Part shown: piece after piece, positions 50,286-59,292 of the stretch | Numbering within the stretch: position 1 is the stretch's first letter | Layout of the letters: every line of letters starts with the position of its first letter | Assembly: GCA_050299555.1 (NCBI GenBank) | Contig: JBNKWA010000016.1 | Span: 7,025-71,024 of the forward strand | DNA length: 64,000 nucleotides | Origin: JBNKWA01 sp050299555 | GTDB lineage: Bacteria > Pseudomonadota > Alphaproteobacteria > Rhodobacterales > Rhodobacteraceae | Direction: 5' to 3' | Notes under the pieces: model-generated | Seen by the model: the letters and a program-made list of their open reading frames with translations, nothing else | Database searches by the model: none | Told to the model about the DNA's origin: nothing | Made by a program: the position numbers and the translations under genes

Positions 50286-52757
50286 ATGTCGCCGAAGTCG
50301 GCTCAAGAGCTCGTGGACGAGTTGACGTTGGAAGAGCAGGTTGCCCTCCTGTCTGGTGAGGACTTCTGGTCATTGCCGGCGATACCACGGTTGGGGATCG
50401 GCAAGTTGCGGGTTACTGACGGGCCCAACGGTGCCCGCGGTGCGGGGTCGCTGATCGGTGGTGTCAAGTCTGCCGCCTTCCCGGTCGGCATCGCTATCGG
50501 CGCCAGCTGGGATCCGGCGCTGGCCGAGGAAATCGGTGCGGCCCTGGCGGAGGAAGTGAAGTCCAAGGGCGCCCACGTCTCGCTGGCGCCAACGGTCAAC
50601 ATCCACCGCTCGGTCACCAACGGGCGCAATTTCGAGTGCTATTCCGAAGACCCCGAGCTGACGGCGGCGGTGGCCGCGGCCTATGTCCGCGGATTGCAGG
50701 GCAAGGGCGTGTCCGCCACGATCAAGCATTTCGCCGGCAACGAGTCGGAGATCGAACGCACCACCATCAACTCGGAAGTCGACGAGCGGGCCCTGCGCGA
50801 GATCTATCTGCGTCCGTTCGAGGCTGCGGTGACGGATGCCGGCACCTGGGCGATGATGTCCTCCTACAACAAGCTGAATGGAACCTACACGGCCGAGAAC
50901 CGTTGGCTGCTGACCGATGTCCTGCGCGGCGACTGGGGATTTGACGGGCTGGTCATGTCAGACTGGTTCGGGTCGCGCTCCACCGCGCCGACGGTGAATG
51001 CCGGCCTCGACCTAGAAATGCCGGGGCCGGCGCGCGACCGCGGCGAAAAGCTAATCGCTGCGGTAGAGGCGGGCGAGGTGAGCCAAGCGACGGTTCGGAC
51101 GCGGGCGCTGAACGTGCTGCGGCTGATGGAACGGACCGGCGCGCTCACCGACAACGCGCCCCTGAACGAACGCGCCGAAAACCGCCCCGCCCATCGCGCG
51201 CTGATCCGCCGCGCCGGGGCGGCAGGGACGGTGCTCCTCAAGAACGACGGATTGCTGCCGCTGGCGTCCCCGACCGGCAAGATCGCGGTCATCGGGCCAA
51301 ACGCCCGGGTGGCACAGATCATGGGCGGCGGATCGGCGCAGCTCAATCCGCACTATGCCATCAGCCCCTGGGACGGATTGGCGGACCGGCTCGGCGAGGA
51401 CAGCCTGGCCTTCGCGCCGGGCTGCACCAACCACCGCTGGGAGCCGCTCTGGACCGGCGCGCTGACCGCCGAGTTCTTTGCCTCGACCGATCTTTCGGGC
51501 GACCCGGTTCATACCGAGGCGATGACCGAGGCAATTGCCTTCTGGTTCCCGCCCCTTGCCGGCGGCAAGGTCGATCCGCAGCGTTTCTCGGCCCGGATCA
51601 CCGGCCAGTTCACGCCAGAGGTCAGTGGAACGCACCACTTCGGGCTCTTTTCGGCAGGATTCTCGCGGCTTCTGGTCGATGGCAAGACCGTAGCCGACGC
51701 CTGGACAGGCTGGAAAAAGGGCCGCACCTTCTTCGAGGAAGGCTGCGACGAAGTTGTGGGCGAGATAGTCCTGAAGGCCGGTCGCAGCTACGACGTTGCC
51801 GTGGAGTTTTCCGCCAAGCCGTCGGACAACCTTGCCTTCTCTGCCCTGCGCGCCGGCATTGGCCGGCCCATCGGTGACGCGGAGATCGAATCGGCGGCAC
51901 GACAGGCCAGCGAGGCCGAGACGGCGCTGGTCTTTGTCGGTCGCTCCGGCGAATGGGACACCGAGGGCAGCGACCTGGAAGGGATCGCCCTGCCTGGCCG
52001 GCAGGACGACCTGGTAGCAGCGGTGCTGAAGGCCAATCCCCGCACCGTCGTCGTCCTCCAGACCGGCGGGCCGGTGGAGATGCCCTGGATTGGGGCGGCG
52101 CCTGCCGTGCTGCAGGCCTGGTACCCTGGGCAGGAGTGCGGCAATGCCATCGCCGATGTCCTGTTCGGCGATGCCGAGCCGGGCGGCCGGCTGCCGCAGA
52201 CCTTCCCGGTGCGCTGGCGGGACAATCCAACCCAGAGTCAGGACCCCGAGGTCTATCCCGGTCTGAACGGCCGGGTCCGCTACGAGGAAGGCGTCTTTGT
52301 TGGCTACCGCCACTACGAGCGGCAAGGGATCGCGCCGCTGTTCCCGTTCGGACATGGCCTGGGCTACACCGACTTCGAACTTTCCGGGCTGGCGGTGGAC
52401 CCTGCCGCTGGCGGGGCCAGCGCAAGGCTGACCGTAACCAATACCGGTGCACGCCGGGGCAGCACAGTGGTGCAGATTTACGTCGGCGACCAGGACGCCT
52501 CGGTGCCGCGGCCGGTGCGGGAACTCAAGGCCTTCGCCAAGGTCACACTCGAGGCCGGTGAGGCTCGTGAGCTGGCCTTCGACCTGTCGCCCCGGGCATT
52601 CGCCTTCTACGACACGGGGGCCGGCGCCTGGCGGGTAGAGGCCGGCAGCTTCGAGATCAGCGCCGGCCTCTCGGCGACCGATATCAGGGCACAGGCCGAG
52701 ATCGACCTGTGTGAGGCATTACTGCCGCGCCGGGCAGCGGATCGGGGGAAGCAATGA
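50286..52757 (+). CDS. Glycoside hydrolase family 3 beta-glucosidase with PA14 insert
   Basis: The product has 823 residues. The start MSPKSAQELVDELTLEEQVA follows GGAGGGGAA. The (beta/alpha)8 domain includes RVTDGPNGARG, KHFAGNESEIERTTINSEVDERALREIYLRPF (trimmed motif: KHFAGNESE) and the nucleophile Asp226 in GLVMSDWFGS. The second domain starts around LLKNDGLLPLA, interrupted at about 390-530 by a PA14-type beta domain (ITGQFTPEVSGTHHFGLFSA). The C-terminus is a fibronectin III-like domain (VTNTGARRGSTVVQIYVGD). No signal peptide is present, so it is cytoplasmic. It is coupled to a class II aldolase gene. Confidence 0.92.
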   Translation: MSPKSAQELVDELTLEEQVALLSGEDFWSLPAIPRLGIGKLRVTDGPNGARGAGSLIGGVKSAAFPVGIAIGASWDPALAEEIGAALAEEVKSKGAHVSLAPTVNIHRSVTNGRNFECYSEDPELTAAVAAAYVRGLQGKGVSATIKHFAGNESEIERTTINSEVDERALREIYLRPFEAAVTDAGTWAMMSSYNKLNGTYTAENRWLLTDVLRGDWGFDGLVMSDWFGSRSTAPTVNAGLDLEMPGPARDRGEKLIAAVEAGEVSQATVRTRALNVLRLMERTGALTDNAPLNERAENRPAHRALIRRAGAAGTVLLKNDGLLPLASPTGKIAVIGPNARVAQIMGGGSAQLNPHYAISPWDGLADRLGEDSLAFAPGCTNHRWEPLWTGALTAEFFASTDLSGDPVHTEAMTEAIAFWFPPLAGGKVDPQRFSARITGQFTPEVSGTHHFGLFSAGFSRLLVDGKTVADAWTGWKKGRTFFEEGCDEVVGEIVLKAGRSYDVAVEFSAKPSDNLAFSALRAGIGRPIGDAEIESAARQASEAETALVFVGRSGEWDTEGSDLEGIALPGRQDDLVAAVLKANPRTVVVLQTGGPVEMPWIGAAPAVLQAWYPGQECGNAIADVLFGDAEPGGRLPQTFPVRWRDNPTQSQDPEVYPGLNGRVRYEEGVFVGYRHYERQGIAPLFPFGHGLGYTDFELSGLAVDPAAGGASARLTVTNTGARRGSTVVQIYVGDQDASVPRPVRELKAFAKVTLEAGEARELAFDLSPRAFAFYDTGAGAWRVEAGSFEISAGLSATDIRAQAEIDLCEALLPRRAADRGKQ

Positions 52758-53413
52758 CGACGGACGAGCGGGCGCTCCGCGCCTCAATCATCGACAAGGC
52801 GCGCTGGATGAACGACACCGGCCTCAACCAGGGCACGTCGGGCAATATCTCGGCGCGCTGCGGCGACGTGATGCTGATCACGCCGAGCGCCACGCCTTAC
52901 GACGCGATGGAGCCCGACATGCTGGCGGCGATGCCGATCGAGGGCGAGTACGGCCATTGGGAGGGGCCGCTGCGTCCTTCGACCGAGTGGCGGTTCCATC
53001 TCGACATCATGCGCGCTCGGCCCGAGGTCGGCGCCGTCGTGCATACCCACTCCACACATGCCACCGCGCTGTCGATGGCGCGCAAGTCGATCCCTGCCGC
53101 CCACTACATGGTCGCGGTTTTCGGTGGCAACAGCGTGCGCTGCGCGGGTTACGCCACGTTCGGGACCAAGGCCCTGTCCGATGCCGCGCTGGTCGCACTG
53201 GAAGGGCGCACCGCCTGCCTGCTGGCCAACCACGGCATGCTGGCGACCGGCGCCTCGCTCGACAAGGCGATGTGGACAGCGGTGGAACTGGAGACATTGG
53301 CGCGGCAGTACTATCTGACGCTGGCGATCGGCGGGCCGGTGATCCTGAGCGATGCCGAGATCGCCGACGCGGCCGGCTCCATGGCCTCCTACGGCCTGCG
53401 CGACGACGCCTAG
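52754..53413 (+). CDS. Class II aldolase/adducin family protein (FucA/AraD-like)
   Basis: This 219-residue zinc enzyme overlaps the GH3 stop by four bases. Family residues are GTSGNISAR (phosphate binding), the catalytic Glu78 in RPSTEWRFH, zinc His97 and His99 in VVHTHSTHATALS, and His160 in LLANHGMLATG. Class II aldolases of this type cleave fuculose- or ribulose-phosphates; some members act on other hydroxy-acid phosphates. Coupling to a beta-glucosidase suggests a sugar or glycoside degradation pathway. Confidence 0.87.
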   Translation: MTTDERALRASIIDKARWMNDTGLNQGTSGNISARCGDVMLITPSATPYDAMEPDMLAAMPIEGEYGHWEGPLRPSTEWRFHLDIMRARPEVGAVVHTHSTHATALSMARKSIPAAHYMVAVFGGNSVRCAGYATFGTKALSDAALVALEGRTACLLANHGMLATGASLDKAMWTAVELETLARQYYLTLAIGGPVILSDAEIADAAGSMASYGLRDDA

Positions 53414-53516
53414 TCCCTCGACTCGGCCGCGAATGTCCCCATTCGGACGCGCCGGATGGATAGCAAACGGCGAGCGGACATGCCGGAAAGTTAGCCCGGA
53501 TTCGACGTCCGCACGT

Positions 53517-53534
53517 GCGTCCCCACGGGGACGC
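53517..53534. repeat. Palindrome and GTGGGG repeats in a convergent intergenic region
   Basis: GCGTCCCC-AC-GGGGACGC is a perfect 8-bp-arm inverted repeat. Downstream, CGTGGGG occurs twice in direct orientation (53576-53582 and 53585-53591), the second followed by AC. The 217-base region separates the aldolase gene from the convergent QuiC-like gene. It may be a bidirectional terminator or a dispersed intergenic repeat. Confidence 0.45.
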
Positions 53535-53630
53535 CTTGCAAGACGCTGATCCATAAGGATAAAAGTGTTAACGCCCGTGGGGCGCGTGGGGACACCCATC
53601 AAGTTTCCGCACGCGAGATCGGGCCGTGCG

Positions 53631-55523
53631 TCAACGGCTCGGCACACCTGCGGCCGACAGCAGCCGCTGTTGCGCGGCCACGCGAAAGCTTGCGTTCGGA
53701 GCACCGTAACCGCCATAGGCGTCCTTGCGCTGGACGATCTCGAAGAAGAAGCCGTCGCCGTAGATCCTGGAATAGAGCTGAAAGTACTCGCCCCCCGCAT
53801 CGCGGTCGTAGAGGATGTGGTGCTCGCGCATTCGCTCGGTAAGCCCAGCGTCGAGGCCGAGGCGGGCGGCGACGTCAGCGTAATAGTTCCCCGGGATCTC
53901 CAGCGGATGGAAGCCGAGCGCCTTGAGCCGTGCCGCCGCGGCGAAGATGTCATCGGTGGCAAAGGCGACGTGCTGCACGGCAGAGCCGAAGCTTTGCACC
54001 AGGTAGCGGCCGGCCAGCGTCCGCCGCGACTCGGCACCGTTCAGCGTGATCCGCAGCCTGCCGCCATCACCTTCGATCGCCTGGCTGCGCACCAGGCCGC
54101 CAGGGTCGACGATGTCGACCATCGGCGCCTTCGCTGCATCGAAGATCGAGGTATAGAACAGCGACCAGGACAGCATCTCCTCGTAGTTCATGGTCTGGGC
54201 GATGTGGTCGATCCGGATCAGTCCCGCGTCGCCGGGGGAGCCATCGTCCTCGGTCGGCCGGAACTCGAGCTCCCATACCTTGGCCAGTTCGCTCTGGGCG
54301 TCGATGAAGTGAATCACACCGCCACCAACGCCGCGGATGGCCGGAATGTCGAGTTCGCCCGGGCCGACCGGCTGGCTGAAGGTGGCCGCGCCGAGCGCCT
54401 CGGCCCGGGCGACCGTCGCCCGGGCATCGTCCACCTTTAGCCCGATGTCACAGATGGATGTGCCGTGCATCAGGTAGGCGGAATGGGCAAAGCCCTCGCG
54501 CTCGGTATTGATCACGACATTGATCCCGCCCTGGCGCCACAGTTCCACCGCCTTGGCGACGTGCCGGCCGGCCCGGTGAAAGCCCATGCTGCGAAAAAGC
54601 GCGGCGAGCCTGTCCGCCTCGGCCTCGTCGGCGGTGAACTCGATGAACTCCACACCGGACGGTCGCACCGGCGCCGGCATCGGCGGCAGATCGACCTTGA
54701 GCGAGGGCTCCAGCCGCCGGACCCGGTCCATCAGGTTCACCAGCGAGCGGTGGCCATCGATGGCGACCGTCCGCGGACTGCCGCCGCGGAACTGGTCGTT
54801 GAAGATCTCCAGCGAAAGCGGGCCGGCATAACCGGTCGCCACCACGGCACGCATGAAGCCGGTAACGTCAAGATCGCCCTCGCCGGGCATGTTGCGGAAG
54901 TGCCTTGACCAGTAGAGCAGATCCATCTCGATCATCGGCGCATCGGCAAGCTGAACGAAAAAGATGCGGTCGCCGGGAATGGAGCGGATCGACGCCGGGT
55001 CGAGCTTGCGGCCGAGGGTGTGGAAGCTGTCGAGGATCAGGCCGACATTCGGGCTATCGGCACGGCGGACCACCTCCCAAGCGTCGCGATGATCGTTGAT
55101 ATGCCGGCCCCAGGCCAGCGCCTCGTAGCCGATGCGGATGCCCCTGGTGGCCGCGCGCTGGCCGAGCTCGGCGAAATCAGCGGCCAGCCGGTCGATGCCG
55201 CCTAGGCTTTCGGGATGCACTGATGAGCAGACCAGCACCAGGTCGGTGCCGAGTTCGTTCATGAGATCGAACTTGCGCTCGGCACGATCGAAGGCGCTGG
55301 TGCGATGCGGCTCGGGCAGGCCCTCGAAATCGCGGAAGGGCTGGAACAGGGTGATGGCGAGGCCATGGTCGCGGACCATGCGGCCAACCTCGGCCGGCCC
55401 GCCATCGAAGGCGAGGAAGTCCTGCTCGAAGATCTCGACCCCGTCGAAGCCGGCCGCGGCGATGGCCTGCAGCTTTTCGCGCAGGTCGCCGGCAATGGAC
55501 ACGGTGGCAATGGATGTCTTCAT
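53631..55523 (-). CDS. quiC: 3-Dehydroshikimate dehydratase, QuiC-type fusion (TIM barrel plus HPPD-like domain)
   Basis: This 630-residue protein starts at MKTSIATVSIAGDLREKLQA; a longer frame upstream runs antisense through aroQ. Residues about 1-290 are a sugar-isomerase-type TIM barrel (AGFDGVEIFEQDFLAFDGG, GYEALAWGRHINDHRDAW, NVGLILDSFHTLG). Residues about 325-630 are a two-part VOC domain like 4-hydroxyphenylpyruvate dioxygenase (GVEFIEFTADEAEADRLAALF and later VQHVAFATDDIFAAAARLKA). This fusion is the QuiC1 3-dehydroshikimate dehydratase that forms protocatechuate. The divergent dehydroquinase gene supports quinate/shikimate catabolism. Confidence 0.85.
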   Translation of the reverse strand: MKTSIATVSIAGDLREKLQAIAAAGFDGVEIFEQDFLAFDGGPAEVGRMVRDHGLAITLFQPFRDFEGLPEPHRTSAFDRAERKFDLMNELGTDLVLVCSSVHPESLGGIDRLAADFAELGQRAATRGIRIGYEALAWGRHINDHRDAWEVVRRADSPNVGLILDSFHTLGRKLDPASIRSIPGDRIFFVQLADAPMIEMDLLYWSRHFRNMPGEGDLDVTGFMRAVVATGYAGPLSLEIFNDQFRGGSPRTVAIDGHRSLVNLMDRVRRLEPSLKVDLPPMPAPVRPSGVEFIEFTADEAEADRLAALFRSMGFHRAGRHVAKAVELWRQGGINVVINTEREGFAHSAYLMHGTSICDIGLKVDDARATVARAEALGAATFSQPVGPGELDIPAIRGVGGGVIHFIDAQSELAKVWELEFRPTEDDGSPGDAGLIRIDHIAQTMNYEEMLSWSLFYTSIFDAAKAPMVDIVDPGGLVRSQAIEGDGGRLRITLNGAESRRTLAGRYLVQSFGSAVQHVAFATDDIFAAAARLKALGFHPLEIPGNYYADVAARLGLDAGLTERMREHHILYDRDAGGEYFQLYSRIYGDGFFFEIVQRKDAYGGYGAPNASFRVAAQQRLLSAAGVPSR

Positions 55524-55679
55524 CGGCCGACAGCCTTTCCGGGGGACCCCTCTTTGATAACCCAAGCGCCCGGTCTGGAACAGCGCTCCGCGAGGTGCCG
55601 CACGAAGCTTGCAGGGGGGCGGCAAAAACGCTCTAGTCGCCGGATGTCGGGCACAGGCCGGCCGGACCGGGAGTGAGGC

Positions 55680-56120
55680 GTGACCAAGACCATATACATT
55701 CTGAACGGACCCAACCTGAACCTTCTCGGGAAACGCCAGCCGGAGATCTACGGGCGCGACACGCTGGACGACGTGGCCCGACAATGCGCCGAGGTGGCAG
55801 CGGGTGCCGGGCTGGAATGTCGTCCGCTGCAATCGAACCACGAAGGCCAGATCGTCGACTGGATTCACGAGGCGCGCGAGAAAGCTGCGGGGATCATCAT
55901 CAACCCCGGTGCGTACAGCCATACCTCGGTGGCCATCCTCGATGCGCTGAACACTTTTGAGGGGCCGGTGCTGGAAGTGCACGTCTCCAACATCCACAAG
56001 CGCGAGAGCTTTCGCCACCATTCCTACGTGTCGCTGCGCGCCGACGGAGTGATCGCCGGCTTCGGGATCGAGGGCTACGCGCTGGCGATGCGGCGCATGG
56101 TCTCGCTCATGGCCGGATGA
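55680..56120 (+). CDS. aroQ: Type II 3-dehydroquinate dehydratase
   Basis: The product has 146 residues with a GTG start. Family motifs are ILNGPNLNLLGKRQPEIYG (active-site Asn, Arg and Tyr), CRPLQSNHEGQIVDWIHEA, IINPGAYSHTSVAI and EVHVSNIHKRESFRHHSYVS. It interconverts 3-dehydroquinate and 3-dehydroshikimate. The neighbouring QuiC-like enzyme and the coupled Gfo/Idh/MocA oxidoreductase point to a catabolic copy (quinate use), but a biosynthetic role cannot be excluded without the rest of the genome. Confidence 0.92.
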   Translation: MTKTIYILNGPNLNLLGKRQPEIYGRDTLDDVARQCAEVAAGAGLECRPLQSNHEGQIVDWIHEAREKAAGIIINPGAYSHTSVAILDALNTFEGPVLEVHVSNIHKRESFRHHSYVSLRADGVIAGFGIEGYALAMRRMVSLMAG

Positions 56121-57148
56121 CCGTTCGTATCGCCGTCGTCGGCGCCGGACAGATCGGCCGTCGCCACGTCGAGGCGGTGCAGGCTGCCCGGGGCGCGGCG
56201 CTGGCGGCCGTTGTGGAGCCCGCTGAGGCGGGCAGAGCCGTGGGCGAGGCCGCCGGTGTGCCCTGGCTTGCGGCCCTGGAGGCTTTGCTGGAGGCGAAGC
56301 TGGCCGATGCCGTCATCCTGGCCACGCCTAATGCCCTGCACGCCGAGGGCGGGCTGGCCTGTCTGAAGGCCGGGCTGCCAGTGCTGGTGGAAAAGCCGCT
56401 GGCCGCCAGTGTGGCCGATGGCGAGCGGCTGGTAATAGCGGCGCGCGATGCCGGGCTGGTGCTTATGACCGGGCATCACCGGCGACATAACCCCCTGATC
56501 ATAAGGGCCAAGGCGGTGCTGGAGGAAGGCGCGCTCGGCCAGCTGGTGGCGGTGCATGGCCAGACCTGGTTTCGCAAGCCCGACGATTATTTCGACACCG
56601 ACTGGCGCCGGCAGCCCGGCGCCGGTCCGATTTTCCTGAACCTCGTGCACGACATCGATCTCCTGCAGTATTTCTGCGGTCCGGTGGCCGAGGTGCACGC
56701 CATGGAGTCGAACGCCTTTCGTGGCTACGCGGTCGAGGAAACCGCGGTGATCCTGCTGCGCTTTGCCTCGGGCCTGCTGGGCACGGTCAACGTGTGTGAC
56801 GCGGCCAGCGCGCCGTGGAGCTGGGAACTGACCGCGCGCGAGAACCCGGCCTATCCGGCCACCGATCAGAACTCGTACCTGATCGGAGGCAGCGAGGGAT
56901 CACTGGCACTGCCGAACCTGACGCTTTGGCGCCATGATCCGCTCGGGAACTGGATGGAGCCGATCGCAGCCACCAAGGTGCCGTTCGGCCTTGCCGACCC
57001 CCTGGTAATGCAGGTCGAGAACTTTGTTGCAGCGGTCAAGGGCGAGGCGGAGCCGCGGATCACCGGTGAGGACGGTCTGTCGGCGCTGAAAGTCGTCGCC
57101 GCGGTCAAGGCCTCGGCGCAATCAGGCGAGACCGTCAGGATCGTCTGA
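56117..57148 (+). CDS. Gfo/Idh/MocA family oxidoreductase, possibly a quinate/shikimate dehydrogenase
   Basis: This 343-residue NAD(P)-dependent enzyme has a Rossmann motif VVGAGQIGRRHVEAV, the family lysine in LVEKPLAAS, and the substrate-side motif GPIFLNLVHDIDLLQYFCG with the catalytic His. The start overlaps the aroQ stop by four bases. Members of this family oxidise sugars, inositols and, in some bacteria, quinate or shikimate. The coupling to a dehydroquinase makes quinate/shikimate oxidation the preferred guess. Confidence 0.8.
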   Translation: MTVRIAVVGAGQIGRRHVEAVQAARGAALAAVVEPAEAGRAVGEAAGVPWLAALEALLEAKLADAVILATPNALHAEGGLACLKAGLPVLVEKPLAASVADGERLVIAARDAGLVLMTGHHRRHNPLIIRAKAVLEEGALGQLVAVHGQTWFRKPDDYFDTDWRRQPGAGPIFLNLVHDIDLLQYFCGPVAEVHAMESNAFRGYAVEETAVILLRFASGLLGTVNVCDAASAPWSWELTARENPAYPATDQNSYLIGGSEGSLALPNLTLWRHDPLGNWMEPIAATKVPFGLADPLVMQVENFVAAVKGEAEPRITGEDGLSALKVVAAVKASAQSGETVRIV

Positions 57149-57241
57149 CCCGGCGCCGTCAGCGCAGTTCATGGACTTGCATGCCCGCGTCAGCCGGGCG
57201 AAGAGGTCACTCCACCCACCGGAGCACAACGGAGGAAGGCA

Positions 57242-58495
57242 GTGGCAGAGGATCGTCTCGACAGCATGGCCCCGATCGTAGTGGTCGGTGCAGGCCAGGC
57301 CGGCTTTTCGGCAGTGGCAAAGTTGCGCGGTCTTGGTCATGAGGGGCCGGTTACGCTGGTTGGCAACGAAGGCCAGCCGCCCTATCAGCGGCCACCGCTG
57401 TCCAAGGGCTATCTGATGGGCGAGATGGCGCTGGAGCGTCTCTATTTCCGTCCCGTCAGCTACTATGACGACAACGACATCACTCTCATCGCCGACAATG
57501 CCGCGACATCCATCGACCGCGACGGGCACAAGGTCGTGCTGGCCGACGGAACCGCCCTGCCCTATGCCCGCCTGATCCTTGCCACCGGCGCTTCGCCGCG
57601 GCCACTGCCGCCGTCGATGGCGGCGCCCGGCCTGAAAGGGCTGCACTACGTGCGCACGCTGGCGGATGTGGACGCGATGGCGCCAGAGCTCAACGCAGGT
57701 GCGCGGCTTTTAGTGATCGGCGGCGGCTATATCGGCCTCGAAGCGGCCTCGGTCGCTGCCAAGCGCGGTATGGCGGTGACACTGGTCGAAGCGGCACCCC
57801 GAATCCTGCAGCGGGTGGCGGCGCCCGAAACCTCGGCGCTGGTTCGCACGCTGCACCTAGCCCACGGCGTCGATCTGCGCGAAGGGACCGGAATTGCGGG
57901 CCTGACGGTCAGCAATGGACGTGTGGATGGCGCCGAGTTGGCTGACGGTAGCCGCATTGCGGCCGACGTTGTCATTGCCGGAATCGGCATCCTGCCCAAC
58001 ACCGCGCTTGCCGACGCTGCCGGGCTGACGATCGAGAACGGCATCAGTGTCGACGAGTATTGCCGCACCTCGGACCCGGATATCCTCGCTGCCGGCGACT
58101 GTGCCTCGTTCCCCCACGAAGGCCGCCGGGTGCGGTTGGAGAGCGTCGGAAACGCCATCGACATGGGGGAGGCAGCGGCAGCCACGGCCCTCGGTGCAGG
58201 AGGGCCTTATCGGGTGCTGGCCTGGTTCTGGTCTGATCAATACGACGCCAGACTGCAGATCGCCGGCCTGTCAGGTCAGCACGATCACATCTATCAGCGC
58301 GGCACCGGGATCGACCCCGAGCACGACCCGCTGTCGGTCTGGTACTATCAGGGCGACCGACTGCTGGCGGTGGACGTGCTGAACGACAGCCGCACCTATA
58401 TGGTGGCCAAGCGGCTGATCGAGGCCGGCAAGTCACCCGACCCGAAGGTGGCGATCGATCCGGCCACCGAGATGAAGTCGCTGCTGCGCGCCTGA
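57242..58495 (+). CDS. FAD/NAD(P)-dependent ferredoxin reductase-like oxidoreductase
   Basis: The product has 417 residues. The GTG start at 57242 follows GGAGG; an ATG at 57266 is alternative. FAD and NAD motifs are VVVGAGQAGFSAVAKLRGLG, LVIGGGYIGLEAASVAAKRG and DPDILAAGDCASFPHEG. A C-terminal reductase domain includes WFWSDQYDARLQIAGL. It matches putidaredoxin/rhodocoxin reductase-like proteins that feed electrons to a ferredoxin for P450 or dioxygenase systems. No such partner is adjacent, so the acceptor is unknown. Confidence 0.85.
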   Translation: MAEDRLDSMAPIVVVGAGQAGFSAVAKLRGLGHEGPVTLVGNEGQPPYQRPPLSKGYLMGEMALERLYFRPVSYYDDNDITLIADNAATSIDRDGHKVVLADGTALPYARLILATGASPRPLPPSMAAPGLKGLHYVRTLADVDAMAPELNAGARLLVIGGGYIGLEAASVAAKRGMAVTLVEAAPRILQRVAAPETSALVRTLHLAHGVDLREGTGIAGLTVSNGRVDGAELADGSRIAADVVIAGIGILPNTALADAAGLTIENGISVDEYCRTSDPDILAAGDCASFPHEGRRVRLESVGNAIDMGEAAAATALGAGGPYRVLAWFWSDQYDARLQIAGLSGQHDHIYQRGTGIDPEHDPLSVWYYQGDRLLAVDVLNDSRTYMVAKRLIEAGKSPDPKVAIDPATEMKSLLRA

Positions 58496-58521
58496 TTGCC
58501 TCGGAGCGCGGGCGTACCGGC

Positions 58522-58992
58522 TCAGAAGCCTATGTGCTCGACAAAGGCGGCCATCACCACGTCCCACCAGTCGATGGTGTCGCGCAGGTTGGTCTCGGTC
58601 ACGCCACCAAAATCGAGGTTGACGTCAAGCTCGACGAATGGATCTGCCTCGTCGTCCAGATAGGCCCGGCCGAAGCGGTTCTTGGCATTCCAGTCGTTGA
58701 TCACATCCAGGCTGGTGCCGTCTGCAAGGTCGAAACCGGCAGCGAACTGGATCGCCTTGCAGTTGATGCCCTTGTCGCAGCCATAGAAATAGATCGAAAA
58801 GTCGTTGCCATTGGCCTTGCTTTCGATCTTGGGATCACCGACCTGGTCGGTGGTCAGAAGGGCCTTGTACCCCATGTCCCTGAGGATGCCAGCGATCCGC
58901 TCGGGATCGGTACCATCCACTGTCTGCGCCGCCGCCGAGAGAGGCGACAGCCCTGCAAGAAATGCCAAAGCGGCCATCGAGAAACGCGTCAT
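58522..58992 (-). CDS. YbjN domain-containing exported protein
   Basis: This 156-residue protein starts at MTRFSMAALAFLAGLSPLSAAAQ, a signal peptide. A YbjN/type III chaperone-like domain follows: VDGTDPERIAGILRDMGYKALL, DFSIYFYGCDKGINCKAIQFAAGF, VINDWNAKNRFGRAYLDDEADPF (motif core NDWNAKNRFGRAY). The pair of cysteines in GCDKGINC could form a disulfide in the periplasm. Its function is unknown. Confidence 0.82.
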   Translation of the reverse strand: MTRFSMAALAFLAGLSPLSAAAQTVDGTDPERIAGILRDMGYKALLTTDQVGDPKIESKANGNDFSIYFYGCDKGINCKAIQFAAGFDLADGTSLDVINDWNAKNRFGRAYLDDEADPFVELDVNLDFGGVTETNLRDTIDWWDVVMAAFVEHIGF

Positions 58993-59079
58993 CGGAACCC
59001 TAACACACAAACTGCTACACCACCCATCACGGCAGCTCCCCGCGGTTTGCTAGGCAATGGTGGCAAAACTATGAAAATA

Positions 59080-59156
59080 TGGCGCGGTTGACGGGGCTCG
59101 AACCCGCGACCTCCGGCGTGACAGGCCGGCACTCTAACCAACTGAGCTACAACCGC
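59080..59156 (-). tRNA. tRNA-Asp (anticodon GTC), CCA encoded
   Basis: The reverse strand reads GCGGTTG-TA-GCTC... with the anticodon arm CCGGC-CTGTCAC-GCCGG (GTC at its centre), a T-arm GCGGG-TTCGAGC-CCCGT, an acceptor 3' side CAACCGC, a discriminator G and an encoded CCA. The length is 77 bases including CCA. Confidence 0.96.
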
Positions 59157-59292
59157 GCAGACGCTGGCGCCCCGGGGGGCCTCAGCGCCCGGTGCTTGTA
59201 GGCGGATCACCACAACGCGTCAAGGGGATTGGCGGCGCCATTTTGCCCTCGGTCGCGGTGTCGGTCCGCCGGTGCGGAATGCCCCCCGGCGG

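Noticed and set aside
55524..56021. Upstream extension of the QuiC-like gene across aroQ on the opposite strand
   Set aside because: The family N-terminus begins at MKTSIATVSIAG (55523). The extension is antisense to the well-supported dehydroquinase.
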